Source: Gambelia wislizenii (taxonomy: Eukaryota > Chordata > Lepidosauria > Squamata > Crotaphytidae). Taken from it: a DNA stretch of 64,000 nucleotides. A program made the position numbers and the translations under genes. The stretch lies in NCBI GenBank assembly GCA_030847615.1, contig JAUMIR010000004.1, positions 78,275,001 to 78,339,000 of the forward strand. Reading direction: 5' to 3'. This document shows positions 1 through 10,744 of the stretch, piece after piece. The notes under the pieces were generated by a model, which saw nothing but the letters and a program-made list of their open reading frames with translations, was not told the origin of the DNA and searched no databases. Numbering within the stretch: position 1 is the first letter of the stretch; each line of letters starts with the position of its first letter.

Positions 1-317
1 AAGCCATTTGAAAAGAATCAATACACAGTTTGGGGGTGGCGGCGCATAACTGTGGAGCAGGTTGTCCCCAAAGACTATGCACAAGGAGATGGAAAGAGAG
101 CTATAGATGCTATTTCAGCAAAAAACAACTTCTTTTTCAGATACATGTTTCTTCTTAGTGCTTTTCTGTGCATAGAGAAAGTGGACGTGAATGTTGGGGC
201 AGGGAAGGATCCAGATTACACCAGGAAAAGAGCCAGCCTTGGGAGAACCTCCTATACCACCTAGGTCCTAGTGGGGCAAGCTGGCCCTTAGAACTTCAGC
301 ATTTTCCCAACCGTGTT
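1..317. other. No recognisable feature
   Basis: I see no gene or known repeat here. A 70-codon open frame on the plus strand resembles no family I know and is probably chance. Confidence 0.4.
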
Positions 318-1124
318 CTATAGTGAATCACAGAATCATAGAGTTGGAAGGGACCCACAAGGGCCATCTAGTTCAAACCCCTGCCATGCAGGAATAATAA
401 TAATAATAATAAATAATAACATTTATTTATATCCCGCCCCTCTGCGAGCAATCAGGGCGGCTTACAACAATAAAATACACAGTATAAAACAGCTCAAAAT
501 CCCTTCCCCCCCTTAAAACATTATTAAATTAATACAAGTTAAAATCAATATATAATACAGTTTATTATATATAAATATATATCAACTAAATAAACAATCA
601 AAGCATTCCTGTTTGAATAAACAATCAAAGCATTCCTGACAGATGGCCATCCAGCCTCTGTTTAAAAACCTCCCAAGAAGGAGACTCCACCACACTTTGA
701 GGCAGTGCATTCCACTGCTGAACAGCTCTTATTGCCAGGAAGTTCTTCCTAATGTTAAGGTGGAATCTCTTTTCCTGTAGTTTGAGTCCACTGCCCGTGT
801 TCTAGTCTCTGGAGCAGCAGAAAACAATCTTGCTTCATCCTCAGTATGACATCCCTTTAAATATTTAAACATGGCTATCATGCCACCTCTTAACCATCTC
901 TTCTCCAGGTTAAACATACCCAGCTCCCTAAGCTGCTCCTCATAGGGCATGGCTTCCAGACCTTTCACCATTTTGGTTGCCCTCCTCTGGACACGTTTCC
1001 AGCTTGTGCATATCCTTCTTGAATTGTGGTGCCAGAACTGGACACAGTATTCCAGGTGAGGTCTGACCAAAGCAGAATAGAGTGGCATTATACTTCCCTT
1101 GATCTAGACACTACACTCCTATAC
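318..1124 (-). mobile_element. CR1 LINE 3' end, minus strand, split by an L2 tail
   Basis: This is the 3' end of a CR1 non-LTR retrotransposon. Read on the minus strand it encodes the C-terminal part of ORF2 (1088 to 729), including [29 protein letters not shown] and MFKYLKGCH, also seen in the longer CR1 at 32.05-33.07 kb. The CR1 3' end, with a CATAGAATCA-type terminus, lies at 318-394. Sequence at about 395-611 is foreign and belongs to an L2 tail. The copy is 5'-truncated at about 1124, the same point as the copy starting at 43368. The reverse transcriptase core is absent, so it is a dead fragment. Confidence 0.9.
395..590 (-). mobile_element. L2-like LINE 3' tail inserted in CR1
   Basis: The stretch starts with an (AAT)n tract and continues with a CCCGCCCCTCTGC / CAGGGCGGCTTAC block. 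This is the reverse complement of the 3' end of the plus-strand L2-like element near 19.74-19.81 kb (GCCGCCCCGATTGC, GAGGGGCGGG, (ATT)n tail). It interrupts the CR1 around 394. On its right side a segment of about 22 bases starting AATAAACAATCAAAGC occurs twice in tandem, which may be a target-site relic or later slippage. Confidence 0.8.
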
Positions 1125-1199
1125 TCCATTTTTTACTTGTATTCTTTAACATTAGTGAGATCACTCTTCAGGCTAAAAAAGGACCACCTTCTCTTGTGT

Positions 1200-2003
1200 T
1201 TGCAGCCTGGGAGTGCTTCTGGATCCGTCTCTCCAAATGACAACTCAGATATATGCGACAGCCAGAAGTGCTTACTACCAGCTTCAGCTGTTATACCAGC
1301 TGCAGCTCTTCCTACAGTCGGAGGACCTAAAGATGGTAGTGCATACGCTGGTAACCTCAAGGTTCGACTTTTGCAATGTACTGTAAATTGGGCTACCTCT
1401 GTACCAAGTTTGGAAACTTCAGTTGGTTCAAAACACAGCAGCCAGATTAGTCAGCCAGATTAGTCACTGGTACACCCTATGGAGTGATAATATCACACCA
1501 ATATTAAATTCACTCCACTGGCTGTCAATTCGTTTCTGGGCAAGTTACAAAGTGTTGGTTATTACCTTTAAAGCCCTACATAGTTTGGGTCCAGGTTACC
1601 TATGTAATTGCCTTCTCCCGTTTAATCCTCCCCATACACTTAGGTCTTCTGGGAGACATTTGCTCCAGTCAGCCAGGACTAGGTTGGCAACTGTCACCCA
1701 GAGTACTTTTTCTTCAGCCACTCCTAGACTGTGGAACAGCCTGCTGGTAGATATAGGAGAGTTGAATACACAGTCTGAATTTAAAGCAGCATTAAATACC
1801 AGTCTCTTCTGGCAGGCCAATCCAAATGATTTTAAATTGTGAATTTTAAATTGTGTATTGATTTTTAAAAAAATGTCTTGGTTTTACTTGTTCTTTTAAA
1901 CTGATACATGTTTTTAACCAACATTATGTTTATGTGTTAATTTGTTGTTTCCTCACTCAATATATAGGGAGGGGTGGGTAAGAAATAAATATGATTATGA
2001 TTA
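1200..2003 (+). mobile_element. L2-like LINE 3' end
   Basis: This is a 5'-truncated non-LTR retrotransposon of the L2 type. Plus-strand frames encode the C-terminal region after the RT: VQNTAARLVSQ, ITPILNSLHWLSIRF, YKVLVITFKALHSLGP, LRSSGRHLL, and PRLWNSL. The same blocks occur at 19.2-19.55 kb. Upstream coding is split over frames (1200-1440 against 1423-1842) and VSQISQPD is partly duplicated near 1440-1465, so the frame is broken. The 3' end carries GGGAGGGGTGGGTAAG followed by AATAAATATGATTATGATTATT, the usual tail. No catalytic domain is present. Confidence 0.85.
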
Positions 2004-2690
2004 TTTTCCTATTAGTAAGGGTGAGCTGTTCTCTAGAGAAGTCTCAGAGTCTAACAGATGAGAAAGCATGAGGTTGAAAGTAAGTGGTTTCGTCCAGGGC
2101 TTAGAGTGTCCCATGGTTAATTCATCCAGGCTTATCCGTACCATCCCTGGTCCCTAGTGTCTGGCTTCAGCTATGGAATGCACAAGGTAAAAACAGATAA
2201 AAGTGTCCTGATGTCAATTTGAAAGAACTGGTCCTATTGTCATTCACTGATTTGGAGCACCTTGTAAACATGAATGGTGACTCTACTGTTTGAGCCCAAT
2301 AGGATTCTATCTGTAAGATTAATGTGAGTCAAAAATGTAAGTGATAACAGATATATCCACACTGTAAGTTGCCAAGTGCATTCCATCTTCTGAAAGGGGC
2401 TTTATTTTTGCTAAGAAAAGAATTTGCTCCTTGGACTCCTTATTGGTATCAGGTGGTAAAGAATCGATAGAGTCAAAATCATTTTTATTGCTCTGGTTTT
2501 CAAAAAACGTTAATTACTAAACTGAAAAGAAGAAAAAAATCTTTTCCCCACACTTGGCACTAATAAATTACTATAAACTTGAAGGCCGTTATTGACTCTG
2601 AGCTACTGTTCCTTGCTCTGTCTTTGTGGTATCTTCTAAATGAATCCACACTATTTTCATTTATAAATATTTTTAATGGTCTAACTAATT
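2004..2690. other. No recognisable feature
   Basis: AT-rich sequence between the L2 tail and the coding-like minus-strand stretch. I see no repeat family, splice-flanked exon or RNA gene. Confidence 0.4.
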
Positions 2691-2693
2691 TCT

Positions 2694-4856
2694 AATCCTC
2701 TTCTTCCTTCTTTGTCTTGACAGCATCCAGGACATTAAAAGGGATTCCTAGATTAAGGTTAACACCACCAACACTGGATTGGTTGAAGGTGCTCATTACT
2801 TGCTTATGTAAATGAACAGCTGCTGATGTGACATGTTGTACATAATCGCTTCATTCTTTGGAATCAATATGACCAGAATGTAAGACTGGATCATGTATGT
2901 GCATTCATCATTGGAAGAGTACAGCATTAACAGCAACCAGTGTGTGACCATGTCTTTGCTGATCAGATGCTAGCACTACCGTGCTTTTGCTGGTTAGTTA
3001 TCTTTCCTCATGACTTCAAACTCAATAGAACCAGTCATCAAAGGATGAGTGATCAATTGATGCTCATGACTCAGCCTATTAGTTTAGCTAGACCAGGGCA
3101 GCAGCTCAGGTCTTCCGCAGAAGGAGAAAAAGACCTGAAGTGAAGGATAAGTGCTGAGTATCATTGTTGACCTCAGATGCCCACCTATATTTGAAGTTGC
3201 TTTTCCATCATTCAGTCCCACCTTGTAAAGGGCTGTGTAAGAGAATGTGGTGACCAATTGACAGTTTAAATCAAATGGGTTTTTGCTTTAGCATGGGGAA
3301 GGACCCATATAATCTGCCTGTTCCACGTTGTTGCTTGCACCATGCACATTGAGCCCATTCACCATGCACATTAGACAGGGAGCTTTATAGGAAGGGCACT
3401 AAGGAAAGGTGTCTCCACTAAAGATACCCTAAGGCAGATCTAGGATGCTCTTTGGCTCTTGTTACTGCTATGCCTGTTTGAGTGCTAATTTTGAAAAACC
3501 CTGCTTTCCTGTACAACTAGACTCCATCACTGGACCTGCCTTTGGTGCCCTTTCTCTTCTAGGGATTCTTTTTGCATCTCAGACCTGAGAGACACAACTG
3601 GGGTCATCTGAGATAACTTCAAGCACCCGCCAGAGCTTGATGTTTAATTTTGGATCATTCTGTGTCTGTGCAATTGGTTTCTCCAGATCATTTTTCATTG
3701 CTTAGGATGAAAACCAATCCATCAAGCTGCTTTCATGCATCGCCTATGGTGTTGTCTAATTTCATGCCTCCTCGTCTGGCTCACAGCATCTTAGATGGAT
3801 GTGCCCCTCTCCAATTTTTCAACCACTGAGACTTAGCAAGAATTCCTTCATTCCAAGGGAGAAAACTGAATGTTTCTTGCTGCTCTCTTGCATTTGAAGA
3901 CTGCCTATTGTTCTTGCCGGAAGTGGCTCTGCTATAGATAGCGTTCTTTCAGAACACTGTCAATTTATTGCTGCTTGTTCCACTAGAGGTGAGTGAGTTA
4001 CCTGGCCCTTGTAGTTTATGGATATCCTTTGAGCACAAGATTCTTGGTTAATTGCATCAGGCCTCTTGTCAGAGGCACTTTTTAATTGGCTTACAGTCTG
4101 AAAAACCATGAAATCTGGGCCACACTTTATTATAATTCCTATCGCTCCAAACATGATGGGAGTAATTAAACTCATGCTGTCATTTTAGCTCATCTCTGAT
4201 TCAAAGCAGGGTTTATTTTTAAGTGTTATGGATAAGGCATAGCTTTTCAACCAGCAAAGTCAGGGATTTTTGTGTGTGTGTATGCATGTTTCTATTCTCT
4301 GCCCTAACCTAGGATGGTGCTGCCATCTGTACACTGAAACAAATGAAAGCTTTAGCCTTCATGAGGAGTTTTCTTAGAGAAGAATTTGCAATTAAGCTGG
4401 TCCCTTCCAGTGTCTGGAGTTGCTTTGCAGTTGCTAAGCAGACTTACCTTGTGAATGGTATAACCTTTTTGTTCTGCTTGCTAAGCCTGTGAAGAGGAGG
4501 GCATCCCTTCTGAAGGGTGAATATTTCATTTCCTGCTTGACATCACAGAAGCCAGCAATCCCATTTTCATGGCATCTGCTGAGCTTGAACCCAGCAGTGG
4601 TGAGCCCCAGACCAGCGTTAAACATCAGAGAATGTAAGCCCATTTGGAGAAAGTAACTGTAGGCGTGGCCTTTGAGTATGAGAAAAGGGCTTTTCTGTAC
4701 ATTGTTGTACAACTTTGTCATCAGACATCTGTAATTAGGCATAAAGAATTCCAGGTCAGACATTATTGCTTCATGGCAGGCCTGAATCCCAGCACTACTG
4801 GTTTTGGGGGCCTTGGAGAAGTTACTGTTCATACAGCCTCTCATCATTTATACTAA
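2694..4856 (-). pseudogene. Possible decayed coding sequence, unrecognised
   Basis: Several minus-strand segments read like protein but sit in different frames with stops between them. One is a 137-codon open frame (4847-4434). Another at 4175-3960 contains SDKRPDAINQESCAQRIS. A third near 3680-3590 contains NDPKLNIKLWRVLEVISDDP. The last ends at about 2694 with NLNLGIPFNVLDAVK and an acidic-basic tail KTKKEEED before a stop. The order is compatible with one mRNA-like block read right to left, perhaps a processed pseudogene. I do not recognise the protein, no poly(A) tract is evident, and chance open frames remain possible. Confidence 0.25.
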
Positions 4857-4883
4857 TGGGAAAGAGCAAGATACATTTTTGTA

Positions 4884-4917
4884 TCATGCTGCACTTAAAA
4901 GAATAAGTGCAGCATGA
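4884..4917. repeat. Perfect 14-bp inverted repeat (hairpin)
   Basis: TCATGCTGCACTTA at 4884-4897 is followed by a six-base spacer and its exact reverse complement at 4904-4917. I could not extend the symmetry outward, so it may be the centre of an old foldback element or a chance hairpin. Confidence 0.7.
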
Positions 4918-5402
4918 CAGTTGGATGCAAACCACAACAATAAAGTGAATTGCTTTCATAGACTGGTGCTATGTCTGATCTGAAATGTATTAAAATATCT
5001 GGAAAGAATGATCTTTCAGAAACAAACCAGAAGATTCACTGTTTTCAGACTTCACCTTTCATACCACTAAACTGCAGTGGGGTGAAGTGTGCCTTCTCTC
5101 AGGATAGTTCCTCTGTTCCTATCTAAGGTGGGTACCAGGGCAATGCTTAGATTATGGGGAGAATAGCTAGAGAAGGCTTAATGAAACCTTACTTGACATC
5201 TCAATGCTTCTAGTTAAAATCATGCCCCCAAACATAGCCTTCTATAAAAAGTAGCTAAAAGGTTCAGCACAAAATCACAAATGTATGTGTGTGTGCAGCC
5301 GGGAGGAGGGTTAGTCCCCTATGGCCCCAGTGTAATTTCAGCACTGAACATGGGTAGATCTGGATAGACAACTTGAATAAATCAGTAATACAGGCTGGCT
5401 AC
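4918..5402. other. No recognisable feature
   Basis: Non-coding sequence before the solo LTR. Nothing identifiable apart from a short TG-rich run near 5285. Confidence 0.35.
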
Positions 5403-6032
5403 TGTAGTATGTGGGGAAATTATTATTATAATGCAATACAATCTTGTGTATCCCATGTTAAGTTCAGTTTAGGAATTTCCCTGCATGCATGAGTTTTTCC
5501 ACTCCCCCTTCTTCTTTCCCTAGGCAATTTCAGCCAACTGGAGCAATGGGTCATTCATCACATGACCTCCTAATTTAAATATTCTATTATGCTTTGTTTA
5601 AGTTCCTTTTAAGTTTGTCTCCATGTGGCTGTAGCCATCTTCTCTTTTCTTTAGTCTTGCCTTTACCTTTTCACCCTTTCACCATGTAGCCCTCATCACT
5701 TAAGGCTGGGTGAGTTTTTCCTACCCTAAATCCTCTTAGTTAGTTAAGGACCTTTAAATTTGTTTTAATATGTAGATTAAGATTGATATACCTTCAGTAA
5801 ACTTTTGATATGCAATTTTAAACTGTCGTCTTTGTTGTTTAATGAGTCTAATTGACTGGGTGATCAGACCACACATTTAAATGTTAATTGAGCTGTGTCT
5901 GCATTCCGATGCCTTTACTCTGCTTACTTTGAAAGAAAGGTTTTTTACTTTTAAAGAAGATTTTTTTTTAAAAAGGGCTACATCCCTTGAATCTTTAATA
6001 ATTTTTAAATTTTAGACTCATACCCTCCAACA
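5403..6032 (+). mobile_element. Solo LTR of the Copia-1 family
   Basis: This 630-base block aligns along its whole length with the reverse complement of the LTR at 39565-40266. It starts TGTAGTATGTGGGG, has matching interior blocks (TTCAGCCAACTGG, GATTGATATACCTTCAG, GGGTGATCAGA), and ends TTTAGACTCA...CCTCCAACA. No internal copia sequence follows, so it is a solo LTR left by recombination. Flanking pentamers GCTAC (5398-5402) and GATAC (6033-6037) differ by one base and may be the target-site duplication. It is about 10 percent shorter than the other LTR and clearly diverged, so it is an older insertion. Confidence 0.85.
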
Positions 6033-6074
6033 GATACCAGGTTGCCTTTCTCTGCTCAACCATGTATATGTGTA

Positions 6075-6200
6075 TATGCCTTCAAGTTGCCTGTTGACTT
6101 TTGGTGACCCCATGAATTTCAAAGGGGTTTCTAAGGCAAAGTACACTCAGAATTGGTTTTGCCAGTTCCTTCCTCTGAAATATAGCCTACAGCACCTATA
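6075..6200 (-). mobile_element. 5S-rRNA-derived SINE fragment
   Basis: Read on the minus strand the block starts with the 3' end of a 5S-like head (GGTGCTGTAGGCTATA). It continues with TTCAGAGGAAGGAACTGGCA, GAAATTCATGGGGTC and GTCAACAGGCAACTTGAAGG. It matches the tail of the longer 5S-SINE at 29.4-29.6 kb. Most of the 5S head is missing. Confidence 0.75.
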
Positions 6201-6354
6201 TACCTAGCCACAAACAAACATGGTAAACAGAGAGGGAGACTGAACAGTGGTGGTGGGAAATTATGCTCCCCTCTGAAGCTTTTATAGCTGAGGGTGGCAT
6301 TGCCCAATGCCTTTGATTCTAATACCAAGGTAGGGTTGCACAGTGAAATAATAA

Positions 6355-6577
6355 GGCCCTTTCACACTACACGGTCATAGAGCTATGATTCCACTTTAAC
6401 TGCAAGGGCTCCACCCTATGGAATCCTAGGATTTGAAGTTTAGGGAGGGGCATTTATAATTATGAGCCAGAGAGCTCTAGTGCTTGCCGAAACTATAAAT
6501 CCTAGGATTCCACAGGATGCAGCCATGGCAGCTGAAGTGGAATGAAAGTGATACAGTTGTGTAGTGTGAAAGGTCCC
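6355..6577. mobile_element. Short inverted-repeat DNA element (hAT-like MITE)
   Basis: The termini CCTTTCACACTACAC and GTGTAGTGTGAAAGG are inverted copies of each other. The interior is itself loosely palindromic around GGATTC/GAATCC blocks. There is no coding capacity. Superfamily assignment is by general resemblance only. Confidence 0.75.
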
Positions 6578-6721
6578 ATAAAGTCTGTGCCTCCCTTTTG
6601 TATTTAACCCAGGGAAATTTCTAGTGTCTCCGTTTCCTCTTCAGGAATACTGTACCATAGTAGCAAGAGAGAAGATAATGAAATTTAGCATCTGAAGGAT
6701 TAGTTTTCACTAAACTGGCCT

Positions 6722-6815
6722 TCCCAGATGATATTGAGCTGCAGTTCCCATGATGCTGCGCCATGGATTGTGCAGCCCAACAATATCTGGAGGCCCACAC
6801 ATTCCTTGGCTCTGA
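6722..6815. repeat. Relic of the 'CAACAATATCTGGAGG' MITE family
   Basis: Contains a diverged pair of the family arms: a left TGATATTGAGCTGCAG block and a right CAACAATATCTGGAGGCCCA block. Similar pairs occur at 7379, 8163, 10242, 21375 and 63376. The ends are degraded. Confidence 0.5.
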
Positions 6816-6914
6816 CCGTAGCGGGCAGGTCAGAGTTTTACCATAACTCAGGAGGAGACTTGAACTATGTAAAGAAAAATGTTAAGAGAACAGAACAGAA
6901 CATGAAATTATGTA

Positions 6915-7144
6915 CAGTTGTCCCTCTGTATCCATGGATTTGGTATCCATGGATTTAAGTATTCACAGTTTGAAAATATTCTTAAAAAAATAATAATCCA
7001 AAAAGCAAACCTTGATTTTGCCATATTATATAAGGGACACCATTTTGATATGCCATTGCATATAATGGGACTTGAGTATGCATGGATTTTGGCATTCAAG
7101 GGGGGTCCTGGAACCAAACCCCAGCAAATATGAAGGGACAACTG
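6915..7144. mobile_element. 230-bp Tc1/mariner-type MITE (Tigger-like), copy A
   Basis: The ends are inverted (CAGTTGTCCCTC and GAAGGGACAACTG) and the element is flanked by TA on both sides, as expected for TA-targeting Tc1/mariner/pogo elements. The interior pairs CCATGGATTT and GTATTCACAG-type blocks symmetrically. A second copy of the same length is at 28300-28529. No transposase is encoded. Pogo/Tigger-like assignment is inferred from the terminus and TA target. Confidence 0.85.
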
Positions 7145-7378
7145 TACATAAGAAATATTAAGAAACAAAACCAAACCGTATCAATCAAATTAAGTCCCAG
7201 GTGCACTTTTGAACAGCAGGAATTACACAAGAGATTTATATGCAGTCCATCTAGGAAGGGGCTTCTGTGACCATCCAAAGCTCCAATTACCCCAGCCATC
7301 ATGGCCAATGGTCAGATATGTTGGGAGCTATTAGCAGTATCTTGGAGGGCCCACAGGGTGCTCACTGTTGGTGTACAA

Positions 7379-7521
7379 CAGGGATGGGGTTCACATAGTC
7401 CTTCCAATGCTCTTGGACTGCAAATCCTAGCATCCCTGGCAACATAGCCAATGGTGAAGTATGCTGGGAGTTGCAGTCCAGCAACATCTGCAGGATTGCA
7501 TGAATCCCCTCCCCTGGCATA
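7379..7521. mobile_element. Foldback MITE (CAGGGGTGGG family)
   Basis: The left end ACAGGGATGGGGTTCACATA is mirrored by a right end GATTGCATGAATCCCCTCCC. Inner arms GGACTGCAAATCCTAGCATC and ATGCTGGGAGTTGCAGTCC are near-perfect inverted copies. It is non-coding and belongs to a family repeated through the window. Confidence 0.75.
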
Positions 7522-8162
7522 GAATGTGGAGCTTTGCTCGACATGCAAAGACACCTGCCTGATAAAGGAGTGGAAATATCAGAACCCTTAAAGAAGAAGG
7601 AAAGCCATAAATACCAGCAGAGAGAAGACTGATGCCCTGGTATGGATAGTAAATGGTGTTTCTTTAGTGGGGATGGGCAACTGCAGCAGGCCCAAGGGCA
7701 CTTGTATGCCTTGGGACCCTCCAGAGGCCTTATGGACTACTAAAAAATAAAACAAAAACCCCAAAGTGGCCAGAAGTCCATGTCTGGTCCTCAAAAATAC
7801 ATCTTTCTTGTCTGGAAAAAGGCCAGTCTGTGGCTTCTGGAGTTGTCAAGGGTTGCAGAAGCATCCTTGGGGGTTGTGTGTGGCCCCAAGACTGCACTTT
7901 GCCCACCCCATTCCATACCCTTAACTCCAATGGACAAAGCAGGGGCTATAATAAAACTCCTCCCTCCTCCCTGCAATGGAAAAGGCAGTGCAAGGGAGGC
8001 TTATCTTGCTCCACACTCTGCTCAGCAGTCACAAAAATTAATAATAATCAGGCAAAGAGCTCAGTCTCTTTCCTGGGACAGAAGTGAATTATAATTCCTA
8101 GCTGCAGGTAATCCTACTGGTCATCACTGGGATGCCATTAATGCTCCAAAGAAATCTTGTAC

Positions 8163-8286
8163 CAGGGTGGGAATTATGTGGCTCTTACAAATGGTGTTGG
8201 ATTGCCAGCATGGTCAGTGGTGAGGAATGTGAATTGCTGTGCATTGTGGTCCAACAATATCTGGAGGGCTGCATGATTCCTGCCCC
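8163..8286. mobile_element. Foldback MITE (CAGGGGTGGG family)
   Basis: Starts CAGGGTGGGAATTATGTGGC and ends CATGATTCCTGCCCCTG, with internal GGTCCAACAATATCTGGAGG. Same family as the copy at 7379 but with a degraded left inner arm. Confidence 0.7.
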
Positions 8287-8599
8287 TGCATCTCTCCATT
8301 CACAATGTCCTAATTGTTTTGTGGTACTTGTACAAAGCATTCTGGCTGCCTGGGAAAGTTTTTCTTCTAGCTGTAGATCTTGACCTACAACATAGATGTA
8401 ATTGGAGGCTATGAACATAAGTGGAGGATTATACAAGGGTATACCTTACATGTGTTCCCAGGTACTTTCTCCACAACAGAACTGTCCCCCTCATTGTATG
8501 GCTTCCAAGGGGCATATAGAGCTTATAAATGTGCGGCTTGTATGTGTACAGGCTTATAATCAAGCAGCTCATAATCTTCACATTTCTACCTGACTCAAC

Positions 8600-9480
8600 A
8601 TGTAAGCATAGGAGCTTCTGGACTACACAGTTACATCAGTTTGATATCATTTTTACTGCTATGGCTACATTCTGAGGAATCCTGGGAACTGTAGTTTGAT
8701 GTACTGAGAATTTTCTGCTGGAGCTCTAGTACACTTCCCCAGAATGACAGTTCCAAAGGTATTCTGAGATGAAGAACTGTAGATTTTCATTCTGAGTGTA
8801 GGGATTCAGGACTGGTTTAAGGAATTTTGGGGCCTCCTGCAATGGTTTATTTTGGGGGCCCCATATGTTTATCTCAGAACCTAACCTAACTTATTCGCAG
8901 TACAGGATATTCAGATTATTACTAATAATGATTTTGCAGGAGGAGGGTTACTATGCTCCCCCCACAAAGATGGGGGCCCCTGTGGCTGCAGGGCCCTTAA
9001 ACTGGCCCTGTAGGGATTACATTTTTGGCCAATGTGAAATGTGCTTGTGACTTGTTCTTAAAAGCCTCTCCAAGCTAAAGAAATCACCATCTGTGTGTAA
9101 AACAAGGCCAGCGGTGGCCTCCATGTCAGTGGGGTGGCAAATCTGCTCAGTTTTAGTCCAGATGTTAAGGAAGCTATCCAATGTGCTGGACCCTGGCCAC
9201 TTCATAGTTTCAGCACCTTGGCCAGCTACTTTAAATTCCGGACTCAAAAGTGGAGTGCATTTGCTACCCCACTGACACTGAAGCCAAAACGCAGCCCTTG
9301 AACAAGGCAGGTATCTCCTTTTTAAAAAGCAGGGCTTTTTTTTGTTAGGAGAGAAACAGCTGAGGTGATCTGAGCGTAGATATTTGCTTGCCGAATGCTG
9401 GGAATGCGACCTCCCCCCCCCCAACCCTGCAAGCATGAACTTACTTCCATGTAAACATGCTTGGTTTGATCTGAACAAAC
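8600..9480. other. No gene; open frames without homology
   Basis: A 153-codon minus-strand open frame (9478-9017) lies here but shows no domain, and its codons look like chance. A GGGCCCC/GGGGCCC-rich stretch at 8825-9010 contains partly repeated 'ggggcc' blocks with no clear identity. Confidence 0.35.
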
Positions 9481-9899
9481 AATAGTGCTGGCCAAGAGTA
9501 GTAATATCTTTCTTTGGAACTGTAACATTAACAATGCAGTTCTGTACAGTACATGTCTACTCAGAAATAAGTTGAGTTCAATAGTTCCTGTTGATGTCAC
9601 ATGAGGCAATCCTATAAATGTATTTTTGGCAGGGTGTAGAACAAATGTACATGCCTGCTGGGTAGGGATATAATTCTTCACTAATGTTATTCTTGAAGGA
9701 ATCAATGAGTAATTTTAACAATTGTCTGTCTTCAAAAACAGCAGTTTCCAAAGACATTGTTTGCACCTCAGGACTCTGCAAAATTCGCAAATGATTTTTG
9801 TGTGCAGGAAACCCCATTTTCTGTGCAGAACATAACATTTCTGTGCAGAAAAATTATTTTCTGCACACAAAATGCTGTTTCCTGTACAGTACATATGGG

Positions 9900-10027
9900 C
9901 CTGGATTCTATTGCTGGTCCCACCTAAAGTAGACCCATTGAATCAATGAGATTTACCTATATGTTGACTTGCCATTCAACAATTCATTGAATGGGTCTAC
10001 TCTAGTTGGGACTAATAGGATTCCAGC
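9900..10027. mobile_element. Short palindromic repeat (MITE-like)
   Basis: The left block CTGGATTCTATTGCTGGTCC is mirrored by GGGACTAATAGGATTCCAGC at the right end. AGTAGACCCATTGAAT and ATTGAATGGGTCTACT form the inner arms. Non-coding. Confidence 0.7.
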
Positions 10028-10241
10028 CACTGTTTGCTGTGCAAAGAAACCATATGCTAATTTTACACAGCATAAGTTCCAAACTGAAAATTCTTCTCAG
10101 CTTAGGATTCCCCTAATCAAGGTTCTTTGACACTGGGTGAATATTTTTTTCTGACCATTTTTTGAATATTTTTTCCATCTCTAATGTTGCTTAACTGCAG
10201 GCAAGCTGTGTGAATGATCATTGCACACCAATAGTCTTTCC

Positions 10242-10373
10242 AGGGGTGGGAATCATGTGGCCCTACAGATATTATTGAACTGCAACTTCCATCAGCCCTA
10301 ACCAACATAGCAAGTGATGAAGTTGTGGTTCAACAAAAACTGGAGGCATGTACAGATCCCATCCTGGTCTAAA
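10242..10373. mobile_element. Foldback MITE (CAGGGGTGGG family)
   Basis: Starts CAGGGGTGGGAATCATGTGG and ends with the mirror CAGATCCCATCCTGG. The inner AACTGCAACTTCCATCAG arm pairs with a degraded right arm. This copy shows the family terminus best. Confidence 0.75.
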
Positions 10374-10744
10374 ATAAATACTCCTTTTCGCTTATGCCTG
10401 AAACTTCTCCCCTCTCAAATGCATGTCTGATCTCCTCTCCTACTTCCTTCAAACCTCTCCTCAAAATGCATCTTTGCCATCAAGCCTTTGGAACAACTTC
10501 CTGGTCTGGGTACTATATTGTAACTAAGACAAAGTACATGTATTTAAAAAGATGGCATATTTTTCCTCTGTTTAACCCCTGTTTCCTTCCCCTCCTTTTC
10601 TTTATTGTTTTCCAGATAGTTATTTCAAGAATGCAAGCCTCTTGAAATCAGGTTTTGACAAACTTGTTCTTTAAAAAGCAAGCAAGCCTGTGCAATGGAT
10701 TTTTCTGGTGGAGTGTAGCCTGCACACAACTGGCCTCACCCTTT

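Noticed and set aside
9017..9478. 153-codon minus-strand open frame
   Set aside because: No recognisable domain and no support from neighbouring sequence.
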